Origin: Lacimicrobium alkaliphilum
GTDB taxonomy: Bacteria; Pseudomonadota; Gammaproteobacteria; Enterobacterales; Alteromonadaceae
Assembly: GCF_002591895.1 (NCBI RefSeq)
Contig: NZ_NISX01000004.1
Coordinates: forward strand, 1 to 64,000
DNA length: 64,000 bases
Direction: 5' to 3'
Numbering within the stretch: the first letter of the stretch is position 1; each line of letters opens with the position of its first letter. Shown here in pieces: positions 8,009-17,876 of this stretch. The notes below the pieces were generated by a model. It searched no databases. It was not told the DNA's origin and was given only the letters and a program-made list of their open reading frames with translations. The translations under genes and the position numbers were made by a program.

Positions 8009-9750
8009 TGCAGAATTTCACCCGACCAATCAAATCTTACTGGGTCATGCTGATCGCCTGGTCATTAATGGCTTTGCCGGCCCTGGCGGATGTTACCGAA
8101 GTAACGGCAAGCGTGGATAAAAACCCGGCGATGGTGGATGAAGCCATTATTCTGGAGGTGTCCGCCAATGATGTGGTAGACAACAATCTGTTTGATTCCT
8201 CGGTGTTGCTCAAGGATTTCGTTGTCGGGCGTACATCGGTCAGTACCCAGACCCAGATCATCAATTTCGACATGACCCGAACCACCCGCTGGACGACCAG
8301 ATTGATACCCCGTGAGCCCGGCCGTTATACCATTCCGGCTTTCGAGATTGCCGGCCAGCGTTCTGAGCCAATAGAGCTGATGGTATTGCCGGCCAGTCAG
8401 GCCACGGCCAATCAGGCCAGGGACATCTATATTGAGACCGAAGTGGATCTGAACAAGGTGTATTTGCAACAACAGATTCACTATGTGGCGAAGCTGTATT
8501 TATCCAGAGATCTGCAACGAGGCAGCCTCACTGCTCCAAAACTGGAGAATGCCGATATACGCCAGATCGGCAAGGACAAGGAATATACAGAAATCTCCAA
8601 AGGTCAGCGCTACCGTGTGATAGAGCGGCGTTTCGCGATTATTCCCCAGTCCAGCGGAACGTTTACCATCGAAGGGCCTATCTTCGATGGTGAAATCACC
8701 CAGTCCGGCAATCGCTCCTATGGCTTTTTTAACCAGTCGAAGCCCGTCAGCCGGGTCGGTCAGGCCATTGACATAGAGGTTTTGCCTATGCCGGACAATT
8801 ACCAGCCACACTGGTTACCCAGCGAATACGTTGAGTTGCATCAGGAGTGGCAAGGTGCCGGTGAGCAGTACAAGGTAGGGGAACCCATTACCCGCATCCT
8901 GACGCTTACCGCGCTGGGTGTGGTAGAAGAGCAGCTGCCCGAAATAAACAGCCAGTACCCGGATGAGTTTAAGAGCTATCCGGACCAGGCCAGCACCAGC
9001 ACAGTGGAAAAGGATGATACCTTAGTGGCTCAGCGCCAGGAAACCATAGCCATTATTCCAACCCGGGCGGGCGAATTAACCATCCCCCAGGTCAGGGTTG
9101 CCTGGTTTAACACGCTGACAAAGAAAACCGAATATGCCACCTTGCCTGAGCAGACATTGACGATAGCGCCGGCAGAGGTCACCCCGGGCACCGCCACCCC
9201 AACTCCGGCCCCGGCAGAAACAACTGTCGAAGATCCCCGTGGAGTTGATGAGGAACCTCAGCGCGATGGGCTTTCACCCGGGCTCCGTTCCGTGAATGAC
9301 TCAGACTCCACAAACTGGTGGTCTGTCGCCACTATCCTGCTACTGGCCTTATGGCTATTGACCCTGCTACTCTGGTGGTGGAAAAGCCGTCATAAACAGA
9401 CTAAGACTAAAGCTAAACCTAAGGCCGTCGGTGCAGAGAATGAAAAAAATCTGTGGCAGCAATTACAGCAGGCTGTAAAGCGCAAAGACAGCCAGGCAGT
9501 GATTACAGCATTGACACCCTGGCTGCGCTGTCACTTAGGTATTCAGGGCAATCTGGCCGATTGCCAGCAGCGACTGCAGGATGATGCTCTGAACGAGCAG
9601 ATTAACCTGCTTCTCGCCAGCCGTTACGGCAAGATCCAGAATAACTGGCAGGCCGATAAACTGATCGCTTTATTGCACAAACACCGTAAAGCATCAGGAA
9701 AATCAAAATCCAGACCCGGCCACCAACTGGTGTCATTAAATATTGAATAA
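8008..9750 (+). CDS. BatD family protein
   Basis: A 580-residue envelope protein. A signal peptide (MLIAWSLMALPALA, cleaved near residue 28) is followed by beta-rich Ig-like repeats typical of the BatD family. A Pro/Thr-rich spacer near residues 390-420, a transmembrane helix at about 442-462 and a cytoplasmic helical tail complete it. Start ATG 8008 overlaps the preceding stop by one base (TAATG) with AAAGGA seven bases ahead; a TTG six bases upstream is less likely. It closes the MoxR-Bat operon. In Bacteroides the Bat proteins were linked to oxygen tolerance; here the role is best stated as envelope integrity, unproven. Confidence 0.87.
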   Translation: MQNFTRPIKSYWVMLIAWSLMALPALADVTEVTASVDKNPAMVDEAIILEVSANDVVDNNLFDSSVLLKDFVVGRTSVSTQTQIINFDMTRTTRWTTRLIPREPGRYTIPAFEIAGQRSEPIELMVLPASQATANQARDIYIETEVDLNKVYLQQQIHYVAKLYLSRDLQRGSLTAPKLENADIRQIGKDKEYTEISKGQRYRVIERRFAIIPQSSGTFTIEGPIFDGEITQSGNRSYGFFNQSKPVSRVGQAIDIEVLPMPDNYQPHWLPSEYVELHQEWQGAGEQYKVGEPITRILTLTALGVVEEQLPEINSQYPDEFKSYPDQASTSTVEKDDTLVAQRQETIAIIPTRAGELTIPQVRVAWFNTLTKKTEYATLPEQTLTIAPAEVTPGTATPTPAPAETTVEDPRGVDEEPQRDGLSPGLRSVNDSDSTNWWSVATILLLALWLLTLLLWWWKSRHKQTKTKAKPKAVGAENEKNLWQQLQQAVKRKDSQAVITALTPWLRCHLGIQGNLADCQQRLQDDALNEQINLLLASRYGKIQNNWQADKLIALLHKHRKASGKSKSRPGHQLVSLNIE

Positions 9751-9781
9751 CAATAAGAACAACATAAACAGGACCAGTATT

Positions 9782-11620
9782 ATGCAGCATAGACAAATAT
9801 TTCAGGCCAGTTTAATCGCACTGGCTATCGCCGGCTGTAGCCCGGCTCAGGAGTCACAAAAGCCGGCAACGGCTGAGAAGGTGCAACAGCAACAAAGTGA
9901 ATCAGAGCGTCTGGCGAACTTTTTTGAACAGAGCTTTAAACAGGATCTTGAGCGCGCGCCCATGCGTCAGAGCTACCTGGGGATTAAGTGGGATTATGAT
10001 AAATGGAACGATATCTCACAGCAGCACGAAGAAGAAACCGCCAGACTGCTCAAAGAACGCATGGCTACCCTGGAAAGCTTTGATACAGAGAAACTCAGCG
10101 ATCAGGAAAAGTTGAGCTATCAGGTTTACAAAACAGACGTTAAGCGCAAGCTGGCTAATGACAAATTTCGCTATCATACCTATATCATGGATCAGTTCCG
10201 CGCCTGGCACACAACGGTACCGAGCTTTCTGATCAACATTCATAGTGTTAAAACTCTGGATGATGCCGAAGCGTATATCGCCCGCCTCAACGGCGTTGAA
10301 TCACTGTTTAATCAGGTGATTGATCAGTTAAGAATCCGTCAGGAGCTGGGTGTGTTTCCACCTACTTGGTCTTATGACCAGATGATTGATGCCGCGAAAA
10401 ATGTGATAACAGGTGCGCCCTTTGTCGGGATGGACAAATCATCCACTATCTGGAATGACTTCCAGAACAAAGTGGCCAGGCTGGATATTGGTGAAACCGA
10501 AACCCAGGATTTGCTTGAACAGGCCAGAACAGCCTTAATCACTAAGGTCAGGCCGGCTTATGAGAAGTTGATTGATGAACTGGCCCGGCAGCGGCAACTC
10601 TCACCTGAAGGTGATGGTGTCTGGCGTTTGCCTGATGGCGACAAGTGGTATAAAAACCGTCTGCAATGGTTCACTACTACCGATCTTAACGCCGATGAAG
10701 TGCATCAGATTGGCCTGGATAATGTCGCGCGGATCCATAATCTGATGCGCGAAATTATGCAGCAGGTGGAATTTGACGGTAACTTAAGCGAATTCTTCGA
10801 GTTTATGCGTACCGACGAGCAGTTTTACTACCCTGCCACTCCAGAAGGCCGTAGCCGCTATCTTTCAGAAGCCAAAGCCCTGATCGACACCATGGAACAA
10901 AAAATCCCTGAATATTTCGGCTTGCTGCCAGAGGCTGATATGGTCGTCAAGCGGGTAGAGGAATTCAGAGAAAAATCTGCAGGTAAAGCGTTTTATCAGA
11001 GCCCCGCCAAAGATGGCAGCCGGCCAGGCACCTATTATGCAAACCTGTATAATATGAGAGACATGCCTACCTATCAGATGGAAGCGCTGGCCTATCATGA
11101 AGGTATTCCGGGCCATCATATGCAACGTGCTATTGCACAAGAGCTGGAAGGTATTCCTGAATTCCAGAAATATGTATCGTTCACTGCTTATACCGAAGGC
11201 TGGGGACTGTATACCGAAGAACTCGCCAAAGACATGGGCTTTTATGAAGACCCCTACTCTGACTTCGGTCGTCTGGCCATGGAACTATGGCGGGCCTGTC
11301 GTCTGGTAGTGGATACTGGCATCCACGCGAAGAGATGGACTCGCGAGGAAGCGATTGATTATCTGATTAAAAATACCCCTAACCCGGCAGGCGATGCCAC
11401 TAAAGCAATTGAGCGCTACATTGCCATGCCCGGCCAGGCTACGGCCTATATGATCGGCAAGCTGAAGATTATGGAACTTCGCCAATGGGCAATGGATGAG
11501 TTAGGTGATGACTTTGACTACCGGGGCTTTCACGATGAAATACTCAAAGATGGTCCGGTACCCATGAGTATCCTGGAAAGCAAGATCCGTAACTGGGTGG
11601 CAGAAGTCAAACAAGCCTGA
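9782..11620 (+). CDS. DUF885 family lipoprotein (putative metallopeptidase)
   Basis: A 612-residue protein with a lipoprotein signal (LIALAIAGC, lipidated Cys near residue 19), so it is anchored to a membrane facing the periplasm. The DUF885 hallmark YHEGIPGHHMQ lies near residue 440; its HExxxGHH histidines are probable zinc ligands. Downstream YTEGWGLYTEEL supplies the likely third ligand. The family resembles M32-like zinc peptidases. Start ATG 9782 follows AGGA about eight bases upstream; the frame is open back to 9743 but that would precede the signal peptide. It follows the Bat operon by 31 bases and may be co-transcribed, ending at the terminator 11637-11663. Confidence 0.88.
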   Translation: MQHRQIFQASLIALAIAGCSPAQESQKPATAEKVQQQQSESERLANFFEQSFKQDLERAPMRQSYLGIKWDYDKWNDISQQHEEETARLLKERMATLESFDTEKLSDQEKLSYQVYKTDVKRKLANDKFRYHTYIMDQFRAWHTTVPSFLINIHSVKTLDDAEAYIARLNGVESLFNQVIDQLRIRQELGVFPPTWSYDQMIDAAKNVITGAPFVGMDKSSTIWNDFQNKVARLDIGETETQDLLEQARTALITKVRPAYEKLIDELARQRQLSPEGDGVWRLPDGDKWYKNRLQWFTTTDLNADEVHQIGLDNVARIHNLMREIMQQVEFDGNLSEFFEFMRTDEQFYYPATPEGRSRYLSEAKALIDTMEQKIPEYFGLLPEADMVVKRVEEFREKSAGKAFYQSPAKDGSRPGTYYANLYNMRDMPTYQMEALAYHEGIPGHHMQRAIAQELEGIPEFQKYVSFTAYTEGWGLYTEELAKDMGFYEDPYSDFGRLAMELWRACRLVVDTGIHAKRWTREEAIDYLIKNTPNPAGDATKAIERYIAMPGQATAYMIGKLKIMELRQWAMDELGDDFDYRGFHDEILKDGPVPMSILESKIRNWVAEVKQA

Positions 11621-11636
11621 AGTAAATAAAAAATTG

Positions 11637-11663
11637 AAAGTCCGGCAAACGCCGGACTTTTTT
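11637..11663 (+). terminator. rho-independent terminator after the DUF885 gene
   Basis: A ten-base perfect stem (AAAGTCCGGC / GCCGGACTTT) with a four-base loop runs into a T-tract, 16 bases after the stop codon. Confidence 0.92.
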
Positions 11664-11704
11664 GTATTTATACTGGTACCACGCACTTTAAGTAGCAAAA
11701 CATT

Positions 11705-12262
11705 ATGTTTTTACGAAAGCAAAGCCCCTCCCCCCCGGTCAATACAGACATGATAAGCAAACAGAAACGCTACGAGACTCTGGTGCAGGCCATGCATAGT
11801 GATATCTATCGCTACGCATACTGGCTGGTGGGCAACAAGGCCATTGCTGAGGATATTACTCAGGAAACCTTTTTACGTGCCTGGAAGTCACTGGACTCCC
11901 TGAACGATGAGAAAGCCGCTAAATCCTGGCTGATCACCATATTGCGTCGCGAAAATGCCCGCCGCTTCGAGCGTAAGCAGTTTGATCTGGTGGATATGGA
12001 TGATGTGGCCCTTTGTGATGGCGGACCAGATCATGATACTCAACTGGAACACCAGGAGCTGCACAAGCTGATGAGCGGGCTGAGCGAGGAATACCGCGAG
12101 CCTCTGATTCTGCAAATCATGTTTGGCTTTAGCGGTGATGAAATTGCAGCACAGCTGACACTGAACAAAAACACCGTAATGACCCGACTATTCCGGGCCA
12201 GAAATCAGATTAAAGAGGCCTTGGAAAGTAGTGAAAAGACAAGAGGGCGTAACAATGGATGA
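11705..12262 (+). CDS. ECF-type RNA polymerase sigma factor
   Basis: A 185-residue group 4 (ECF) sigma factor. Sigma region 2 is near residues 28-90 (YRYAYWLVGNKAIAEDITQE followed by TFLRAWKSL). Sigma region 4 is near 125-170 (LSEEYREPLILQIMFGFSGD then EIAAQLTLNKNTVMTRLFRA). Start could be ATG 11705 or ATG 11750; the latter removes a Pro-rich leader (SPSPPV) and gives a more typical length. It overlaps the downstream DUF3379 gene by eight bases, the usual arrangement of a sigma factor with its regulator. Confidence 0.88.
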   Translation: MFLRKQSPSPPVNTDMISKQKRYETLVQAMHSDIYRYAYWLVGNKAIAEDITQETFLRAWKSLDSLNDEKAAKSWLITILRRENARRFERKQFDLVDMDDVALCDGGPDHDTQLEHQELHKLMSGLSEEYREPLILQIMFGFSGDEIAAQLTLNKNTVMTRLFRARNQIKEALESSEKTRGRNNG

Positions 12263-12956
12263 TTTAGAATTCCGCCGTACCATTTATGCCGACCCCTATT
12301 GTGACAGAGACGATGTCAAACAGGCTGCCGGGAACGATCCTGCAAAGCAGCAATTCTGGGATGAAATGAAGCGACTGGATAAAGCTCTGAAAAATACGGC
12401 AAAAGTTCCGGTGCCTGACGGTCTGGCACAACGCGTATTGCTAAAGCAGTCTATGCAAGCCCATAAGCAGCAACAGGTAAAGCGCCGCTGGCACTTGTCT
12501 ATCGCCGCATCAGTGATTTTCATGCTGGGTGTGAGTTTTACCTTATGGCAACAACAGGACGTGGATTTGTCAAAACATGCGCTGGCCCATGTTTACCATG
12601 ATGCGGGCGCACTGCAGGTAGACGAGAATGTGCCTCTTGAACAGGTGAACGCCAAGCTGGCGAGTTTTGGCGGCCAGTTTACCGACGATATCGGTAAGGT
12701 TTATTACGCTAACTTCTGTGACTTTAACCGGGTCAAAAGCCTGCACATGGTGATTGAGGGTGAACATGGTAAAGTCACGGTGTTTGTCGTACCCCATAAA
12801 GACAACCAGAAACTGCAGCAACAATTTAACGACGAACGCTATCAGGGCCGGGGGATGGCACTGCAACAGGCAAGTCTGATAATGGTGGGAGCCAATCAGC
12901 AGTCATTGCAAAAAATCCAGAATAAACTGCAAAGCCGGTTATTGTTCGCGGCCTGA
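12255..12956 (+). CDS. DUF3379 family protein, putative anti-sigma factor
   Basis: A 233-residue single-pass membrane protein: cytoplasmic N-terminal part with a helical segment, one transmembrane helix (LSIAASVIFMLGVSFTLW, about residues 76-93) and a periplasmic domain. It belongs to DUF3379, found next to ECF sigma factors in Alteromonadales and Vibrionales, and is the likely membrane anti-sigma factor. Start ATG 12255 is preceded by AGAGGG with seven-base spacing; the longer frame from 12231 lacks a ribosome site. Overlap with the sigma gene indicates coupled translation. The signal it senses is not evident. Confidence 0.78.
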   Translation: MDDLEFRRTIYADPYCDRDDVKQAAGNDPAKQQFWDEMKRLDKALKNTAKVPVPDGLAQRVLLKQSMQAHKQQQVKRRWHLSIAASVIFMLGVSFTLWQQQDVDLSKHALAHVYHDAGALQVDENVPLEQVNAKLASFGGQFTDDIGKVYYANFCDFNRVKSLHMVIEGEHGKVTVFVVPHKDNQKLQQQFNDERYQGRGMALQQASLIMVGANQQSLQKIQNKLQSRLLFAA

Positions 12957-12980
12957 TACACAGCACGTTAATCACAAAGA

Positions 12981-13086
12981 ACAAAGAGGTTGATCATTTA
13001 AGTTATCAGCTTTCAGTCCACAGCCATCAGTTCGAAAACTGAAGACTGATAGCTGATAACTTTTCTGAAAACCTCTTTGCCTTGTT
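12981..13086. repeat. intergenic long imperfect inverted repeat
   Basis: Outer arms ACAAAGAGGTT (12981) and AACCTCTTTGCCTTGT (13070) enclose an inner pair AAGTTATCAGCTTTCAGTC (13000-13018) and GACTGATAGCTGATAACTT (13044-13062). The whole can fold into one hairpin over 100 bases long between the convergent sigma/DUF3379 and argS genes. It contains no T-tract of note. A similar composition is seen in other intergenic inverted repeats of this window. Confidence 0.65.
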
Positions 13087-13103
13087 CAACGAAGACAGAG
13101 AAC

Positions 13104-14840
13104 TTACATTTTCTCCATGGTTTCAATCCCAAGCAGTTCCAGACCTGTTTTCAGAGTTCTGGCGGTCAGACTGGCAAGCAATAACCGGCTCTGGCGCAGC
13201 TCTGCAGCCACATCGGTTTTGAGGATTGGACAGGCCTCGTAGAAGGTCATAAACAGACTCGCCAAATCAAACAGGTAGCTGCATAAAACATGGGGGGCAG
13301 CGTCTTTTTCAACCTGCTGCAGGGCCTCGATAAACTGCATTAACTGTACCGCCAGCGCACGCTCCTGAGGCTCGCTAATTATTAACTCACCGTTAATCCC
13401 TTCCTGAGCGACTCCGGCCTTGCGAAAAATACTCTGCACCCTGGTATAAGCGTACTGCAAATACGGCGCGGTATTGCCCTCAAAACTGAGCATGGTATCC
13501 CAGTCAAAAATATAATCGGTGGTACGGTTTTTACTTAAATCGGCATATTTGACTGCACCAATGCCGACTTTACGCACAATTTCTGCGCGCTGCTGATCAT
13601 TAAGCTCTGAGTCTCTTGAGGCTAGCAGCGTTGCCGAGCGTTGTACCGCTTCATCCAGCAAATCGGCCAGCTTGATGGTAGCGCCACTGCGCGTTTTAAA
13701 TGGCTTGCCATCTTTACCCAGCATCATCCCAAAAGGGCAATGCTCATAGGTGGTGCTTTCACGCAACAGACCGGCTCTGCGCCCCACAATTTCAGTTTGT
13801 CTGAAATGCAGTGCCTGACGGGCATCGGTGAAGATCAATATGCGGTCGGCATCTAAATCGAATGAGCGATAACGCATCGCGGCCAGATCCGTAGTGGAAT
13901 ACAAATAACCGCCACCGGATTTCTGAATAATATAGACCGCCGGTTTGCCTTCTTTATCAGCCAGTTCAGGTAAAAACACCACCTGAGCCCCCTGGTCTTC
14001 CACCGCAATATTTGCTTCCTTCAACTGCGCCACAATACCTGCCAGCTCTTTGTTATAGGTACTTTCGCCCATAATATCGCCGCGGCTGAGTGTCACATTG
14101 AGTTTTTGGTAAACCTCTTCACTGTGGGCAATAGAAACGTCGATAAACTTTTGCCATAACTGACTGCACTGGGTGTCGCCACCTTGCAGCCGCACCACAT
14201 ATTCGCGGGCCCGGTCGGCAAAGCCCTGTTCTTCATCAAACCGGATTTTGGCCTCACGGTAGAAATCCTCCAGATCTGACAGTGCCGTTTCCGCCACCTG
14301 ATCCGAGGCCAGCTTGTCGCTCAGATGAGCCAGTAACATGCCAAACTGAGTGCCCCAATCTCCCATATGGTTCTGACGAATGACCTTATGCCCCATAAAC
14401 TCCAGGGTCCGGACCACAGCGTCACCGATAATGGTGGAACGCAAATGGCCCACGTGCATTTCTTTGGCCAGGTTGGGTGAGGAATAATCCACTACGATGG
14501 TTTGCGGTGTTTCTTTATCGATGCCCAGGTGTTCGTGCACAAGCGCATCACCCAGTTTTTGAGCCAGCCACTGTGGACGCAAATGAATATTAATAAAACC
14601 GGGACCGGCTACCTCCAGTTTTGCCACCATATCGTCAAGCTCAACGGCGCTGAGGATCTGCTCTGCAATATCTCTTGGCTTTTGTTTCAACGCCTTCGCC
14701 AGTGCCATGGCACCGTTAAACTGGTAATCACCAAACTCAGGGCGGGTACTGCGGGTCAAAGGCAGGTTAGTGTCTTTGGGCGCATCAATCTTACCCAATG
14801 CCTGCTTAAATCTGTCCAGTAATAGCTGTTGTATATTCAT
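13104..14840 (-). CDS. argS: arginine--tRNA ligase
   Basis: Class I aminoacyl-tRNA synthetase charging tRNA-Arg. The 578-residue chain is full length. It has the N-terminal additional domain, the HIGH-type signature SSPNLAKEMHVGHLRSTI near residues 122-139, and GKDGKPFKTRSG in place of a canonical KMSKS. The DALR anticodon-binding domain (YAYTRVQSIFRKA) lies at the C-terminal side. The frame opens nine codons upstream, but ATG 14840 gives the standard MNIQQLL start. It is transcribed away from prfC across an inverted repeat. Confidence 0.96.
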   Translation of the reverse strand: MNIQQLLLDRFKQALGKIDAPKDTNLPLTRSTRPEFGDYQFNGAMALAKALKQKPRDIAEQILSAVELDDMVAKLEVAGPGFINIHLRPQWLAQKLGDALVHEHLGIDKETPQTIVVDYSSPNLAKEMHVGHLRSTIIGDAVVRTLEFMGHKVIRQNHMGDWGTQFGMLLAHLSDKLASDQVAETALSDLEDFYREAKIRFDEEQGFADRAREYVVRLQGGDTQCSQLWQKFIDVSIAHSEEVYQKLNVTLSRGDIMGESTYNKELAGIVAQLKEANIAVEDQGAQVVFLPELADKEGKPAVYIIQKSGGGYLYSTTDLAAMRYRSFDLDADRILIFTDARQALHFRQTEIVGRRAGLLRESTTYEHCPFGMMLGKDGKPFKTRSGATIKLADLLDEAVQRSATLLASRDSELNDQQRAEIVRKVGIGAVKYADLSKNRTTDYIFDWDTMLSFEGNTAPYLQYAYTRVQSIFRKAGVAQEGINGELIISEPQERALAVQLMQFIEALQQVEKDAAPHVLCSYLFDLASLFMTFYEACPILKTDVAAELRQSRLLLASLTARTLKTGLELLGIETMEKM

Positions 14841-14862
14841 CGTTAAGTTCAACTCTTTTTTC

Positions 14863-14973
14863 ACCACAGAGGCACAAAGAACACGGAGGTGGAGAACCGT
14901 TTTTCAGGTTTATGTGAAAACTGCATCAACATTCATTCCCAACGCCCTCTGTGCCCTCCGTGACTCTGTGGTT
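14863..14973. repeat. intergenic inverted repeat (ACCACAGAGGC type)
   Basis: Arms beginning ACCACAGAGGCACAAAGAAC (from 14863) and ending with its approximate complement CTCTGTGCCCTCCGTGACTC..GTGGT (14944-14973) can form a long hairpin. They lie between prfC and argS, both on the minus strand. The wording CACAGAGGC..CTCTGTGG recurs in intergenic palindromes of many proteobacteria and is related in style to the repeats near 34003, 34205, 44265 and 45340. Confidence 0.65.
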
Positions 14974-14978
14974 AGATG

Positions 14979-16565
14979 TTAATGTTCGCGGGTTTGTACA
15001 AACTTAATATCAGGATGGCGTTCCTGTGCCAGTGACAAGTTGACCATCGTCGGCGCAATGTAGGTCAGGTTATCGCCACCATCCAGCGCCAGATTCGCCT
15101 CGGCTTTGCGTTTAAACTCATCGAGTTTCTTCGCGTCATCACAATATATCCAGCGGGCGGTACTGACATTCACCGGCTCGTAAATAGCTTCCACCTTGTA
15201 TTCGGCTTTAAGCCTGGCCACGACTACATCAAACTGCAACACGCCCACTGCACCCACGATCAAATCGTTGTTCTGCATGGGTCTGAATACCTGTACGGCA
15301 CCCTCTTCAGCCAGCTGAATCAATCCTTTCAGTAATTGCTTCTGCTTGAGTGGATCGCGCAGACGGATACGTTTAAACAATTCGGGCGCAAAGTTAGGAA
15401 TACCGGTGAATTTCAGCATTTCACCTTCACTGAAGGTATCGCCAATCTGAATCGAACCATGATTGTGTAAACCGATGATGTCTCCTGCATAGGCGGTATC
15501 CAGCGCTTCACGATCACCGGCCATAAAGGTCAGTGCGTCGGAAATCCGCACATCCTTGCCGATACGGCTCTGGAACAACTTCATGCCTTTTTCAAAGGTG
15601 CCTGAAACAATCCGACAAAAGGCAATACGGTCGCGGTGTTTGGGGTCCATATTAGCCTGAATCTTAAACACAAAGCCGCTGAATTTTTCTTCTTCGACAG
15701 AAACTTCACGCTGAGCAGCCGCTCGGTTGAGGGGACGCGGCGCCCATTCCACCAGCCCATCGAGCATATGATCCACGCCAAAGTTACCCAAAGCGGTACC
15801 GAAAAACACCGGCGACAGTTCACCGCGCAAAAACTCTTGCTGGTCAAACTCATGGGATGCCCCCTGAACCAGTTCCAGTACCTCACGTAACTCCTGGGCA
15901 TAACTGCCGATAGCCTCGTCCAGTTCCGGATTATCCAGCCCCTTTATTATGCGGCTGTCCTGCATGGTGTGGCCCTGGCCGGTCTGGTACAAAATGGTTT
16001 CATCACGAAGCAGGTGGTAAACCCCTTTGAATTCCTTGCCCATGCCGATGGGCCAGGTAATGGGTGCACACTTAATTTTCAGCACCTCTTCCACTTCATC
16101 CAGCAATTCCACCGGGTCACGGGTGTCACGATCAAGCTTGTTCATAAAGGTGATAATGGGCGTATCACGCAATCGGGTCACTTCCATCAGTTTGATGGTA
16201 CGGGCTTCAACCCCTTTAGCCGAATCGATTACCATCAGACAGGAGTCCACCGCTGTCAGGGTCCGATAGGTATCTTCTGAGAAGTCTTCGTGCCCGGGCG
16301 TATCCAGCAGGTTCACCAGATGGTCATGGTAAGGGAACTGCATCACCGAGGTGGTAACAGAAATGCCTCGTTCTTTCTCCATTTCCATCCAGTCTGATTT
16401 GGCATGTTGACCGGACTTCTTACCTTTTACCGTACCCGCCTTTTGCAGGGCTTTACCGAACAATAAGACTTTTTCCGTAATGGTGGTTTTACCGGCATCG
16501 GGATGCGATATGATGGCAAAGGTTCTGCGCTTATTAAGTTGTTCAAGATAGCTTTTACTGGCCAC
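14979..16565 (-). CDS. prfC: peptide chain release factor 3
   Basis: Translational GTPase RF3, which recycles RF1/RF2 from the ribosome after peptide release. The 528-residue length is typical. G motifs: G1 SHPDAGKTT near residues 20-28, G2 region [10 protein letters not shown]3 DTPGHED near 88-94, and G4 NKLDRD near 142-147. The C-terminal domains match EF-G-like domains II/III. The start codon gives the usual [20 protein letters not shown] opening. Confidence 0.96.
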   Translation of the reverse strand: MASKSYLEQLNKRRTFAIISHPDAGKTTITEKVLLFGKALQKAGTVKGKKSGQHAKSDWMEMEKERGISVTTSVMQFPYHDHLVNLLDTPGHEDFSEDTYRTLTAVDSCLMVIDSAKGVEARTIKLMEVTRLRDTPIITFMNKLDRDTRDPVELLDEVEEVLKIKCAPITWPIGMGKEFKGVYHLLRDETILYQTGQGHTMQDSRIIKGLDNPELDEAIGSYAQELREVLELVQGASHEFDQQEFLRGELSPVFFGTALGNFGVDHMLDGLVEWAPRPLNRAAAQREVSVEEEKFSGFVFKIQANMDPKHRDRIAFCRIVSGTFEKGMKLFQSRIGKDVRISDALTFMAGDREALDTAYAGDIIGLHNHGSIQIGDTFSEGEMLKFTGIPNFAPELFKRIRLRDPLKQKQLLKGLIQLAEEGAVQVFRPMQNNDLIVGAVGVLQFDVVVARLKAEYKVEAIYEPVNVSTARWIYCDDAKKLDEFKRKAEANLALDGGDNLTYIAPTMVNLSLAQERHPDIKFVQTREH

Positions 16566-16832
16566 GTTACTCTCTGTTGATGTTGCTGTGCCAGATTCTC
16601 TGGCAGCGGTCAGAAATGGAAATCATATGGTCACGGATTGTAGCCGAATAGTTGTTCTGTGTCGCCCCTGAGCTTGACCAATAATCGCTGCAACAGACAA
16701 GTCTGACCCGTGGAAGACGCTGTAGCTGCCGGCCGCTAAAGTATCGTGATACTTTAATACACAGTCGGAGTGATCTAAAAACTCATCAGGCGCATAATTG
16801 ACAGCCACAAAGCGGTCGAAGGAATGAAACAA

Positions 16833-17840
16833 ATGGAAAGTTTTGATAGTCAGCAACTACAGTACTTTTTCGAACAACTCTGGCGAACATCCGATGAACC
16901 ATTCTGGATCTGTAAACCGGTTGCGGATGACTTTGAAATGGTGATGGCTAACCAGGCCGCTTTGAATATCGAGCCAGCACAGCAGCCCGGCACGTTGCTT
17001 AGTGAAATTGCGGGACAAGGGCCGGAGTGGAACGAGTTAATAGCCAACTATCATCGTTGCCTTAACAGTGGCCAGACTCAGATTGTTGCACAGCGCCCCA
17101 GACTCAAGGGTAAAAAATTCTATTTCGAGGCCATATTAGTCCCTATCCTCGACAATTCTGGCAAAGTCACACATATCTGGGGCACAGCCCGCAACCTTAC
17201 CCGCTTTATGGAAGTGCAGGACGAACTGCAAACGCTGAATAACCAGTTGGAACAGAAGGTGGCCGAACGCACGCAGGCGCTGCATCAGGCTATGGCCAGA
17301 CTGGAGCATCAGTCATATACCGATTCCCTCACCGGCCTGTCAAATCGAAGACGCTTTAATCAGGTTCTGGAGTTGGAAGTATCAAGACTAACCCGGAGCA
17401 ATGGCACACTGTCGCTGATGATGCTGGATATTGATGATTTTAAACAGTTTAATGACACCTACGGGCATCCTACAGGTGATAGCTGTCTCGCGCAGATTGG
17501 TGGCTTGCTGCATCATGCGATAAAACGTCCCACCGACCTGGCTTGCCGATATGGCGGCGAAGAGTTTGTCATTATTTTACCGGACACCACCGTTGAAGGG
17601 GCGCATAAACTGGCTGAAGATATCCGCGAAGCGCTGTCAACACTCAGCATTAATCATAATGGCACGGCGATAAACGAAAACATCACCATGAGTATAGGGT
17701 TAGTCAGCTGCGCACTTCAGGAACAGAGTCAGCTGAAAGATGTGATAAACACCGCAGATTTACTTCTGTACCAGGCCAAATCCAGGGGCAAAGATACTCT
17801 GGTTTTTAGTGATAAAATTATCACCGGAAAGAGCGAATGA
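16833..17840 (+). CDS. PAS-GGDEF diguanylate cyclase
   Basis: A 335-residue cytoplasmic protein. An N-terminal PAS-like sensor domain (about residues 1-125) is joined by a coiled-coil (LNNQLEQKVAERTQAL) to a GGDEF domain making cyclic di-GMP. The active-site loop is GGEEF, and RPTD five residues ahead is an intact inhibitory I-site. The substrate region DIDDFKQFNDTYGH is also present. No transmembrane segment. ATG 16833 has AAGGA nine bases upstream and is preferred over ATG 16824, where the site would abut the codon. The gap from prfC (16566-16832) shows no other gene. Confidence 0.9.
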   Translation: MESFDSQQLQYFFEQLWRTSDEPFWICKPVADDFEMVMANQAALNIEPAQQPGTLLSEIAGQGPEWNELIANYHRCLNSGQTQIVAQRPRLKGKKFYFEAILVPILDNSGKVTHIWGTARNLTRFMEVQDELQTLNNQLEQKVAERTQALHQAMARLEHQSYTDSLTGLSNRRRFNQVLELEVSRLTRSNGTLSLMMLDIDDFKQFNDTYGHPTGDSCLAQIGGLLHHAIKRPTDLACRYGGEEFVIILPDTTVEGAHKLAEDIREALSTLSINHNGTAINENITMSIGLVSCALQEQSQLKDVINTADLLLYQAKSRGKDTLVFSDKIITGKSE

Positions 17841-17876
17841 CTCTGGCCAGACAGCACGTTGGCCGCTGACAGAATG

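Noticed and set aside
16623-16856. 77-codon frame between prfC and the GGDEF gene
   Set aside because: Overlaps the real GGDEF start, has no ribosome site and no recognisable motif.
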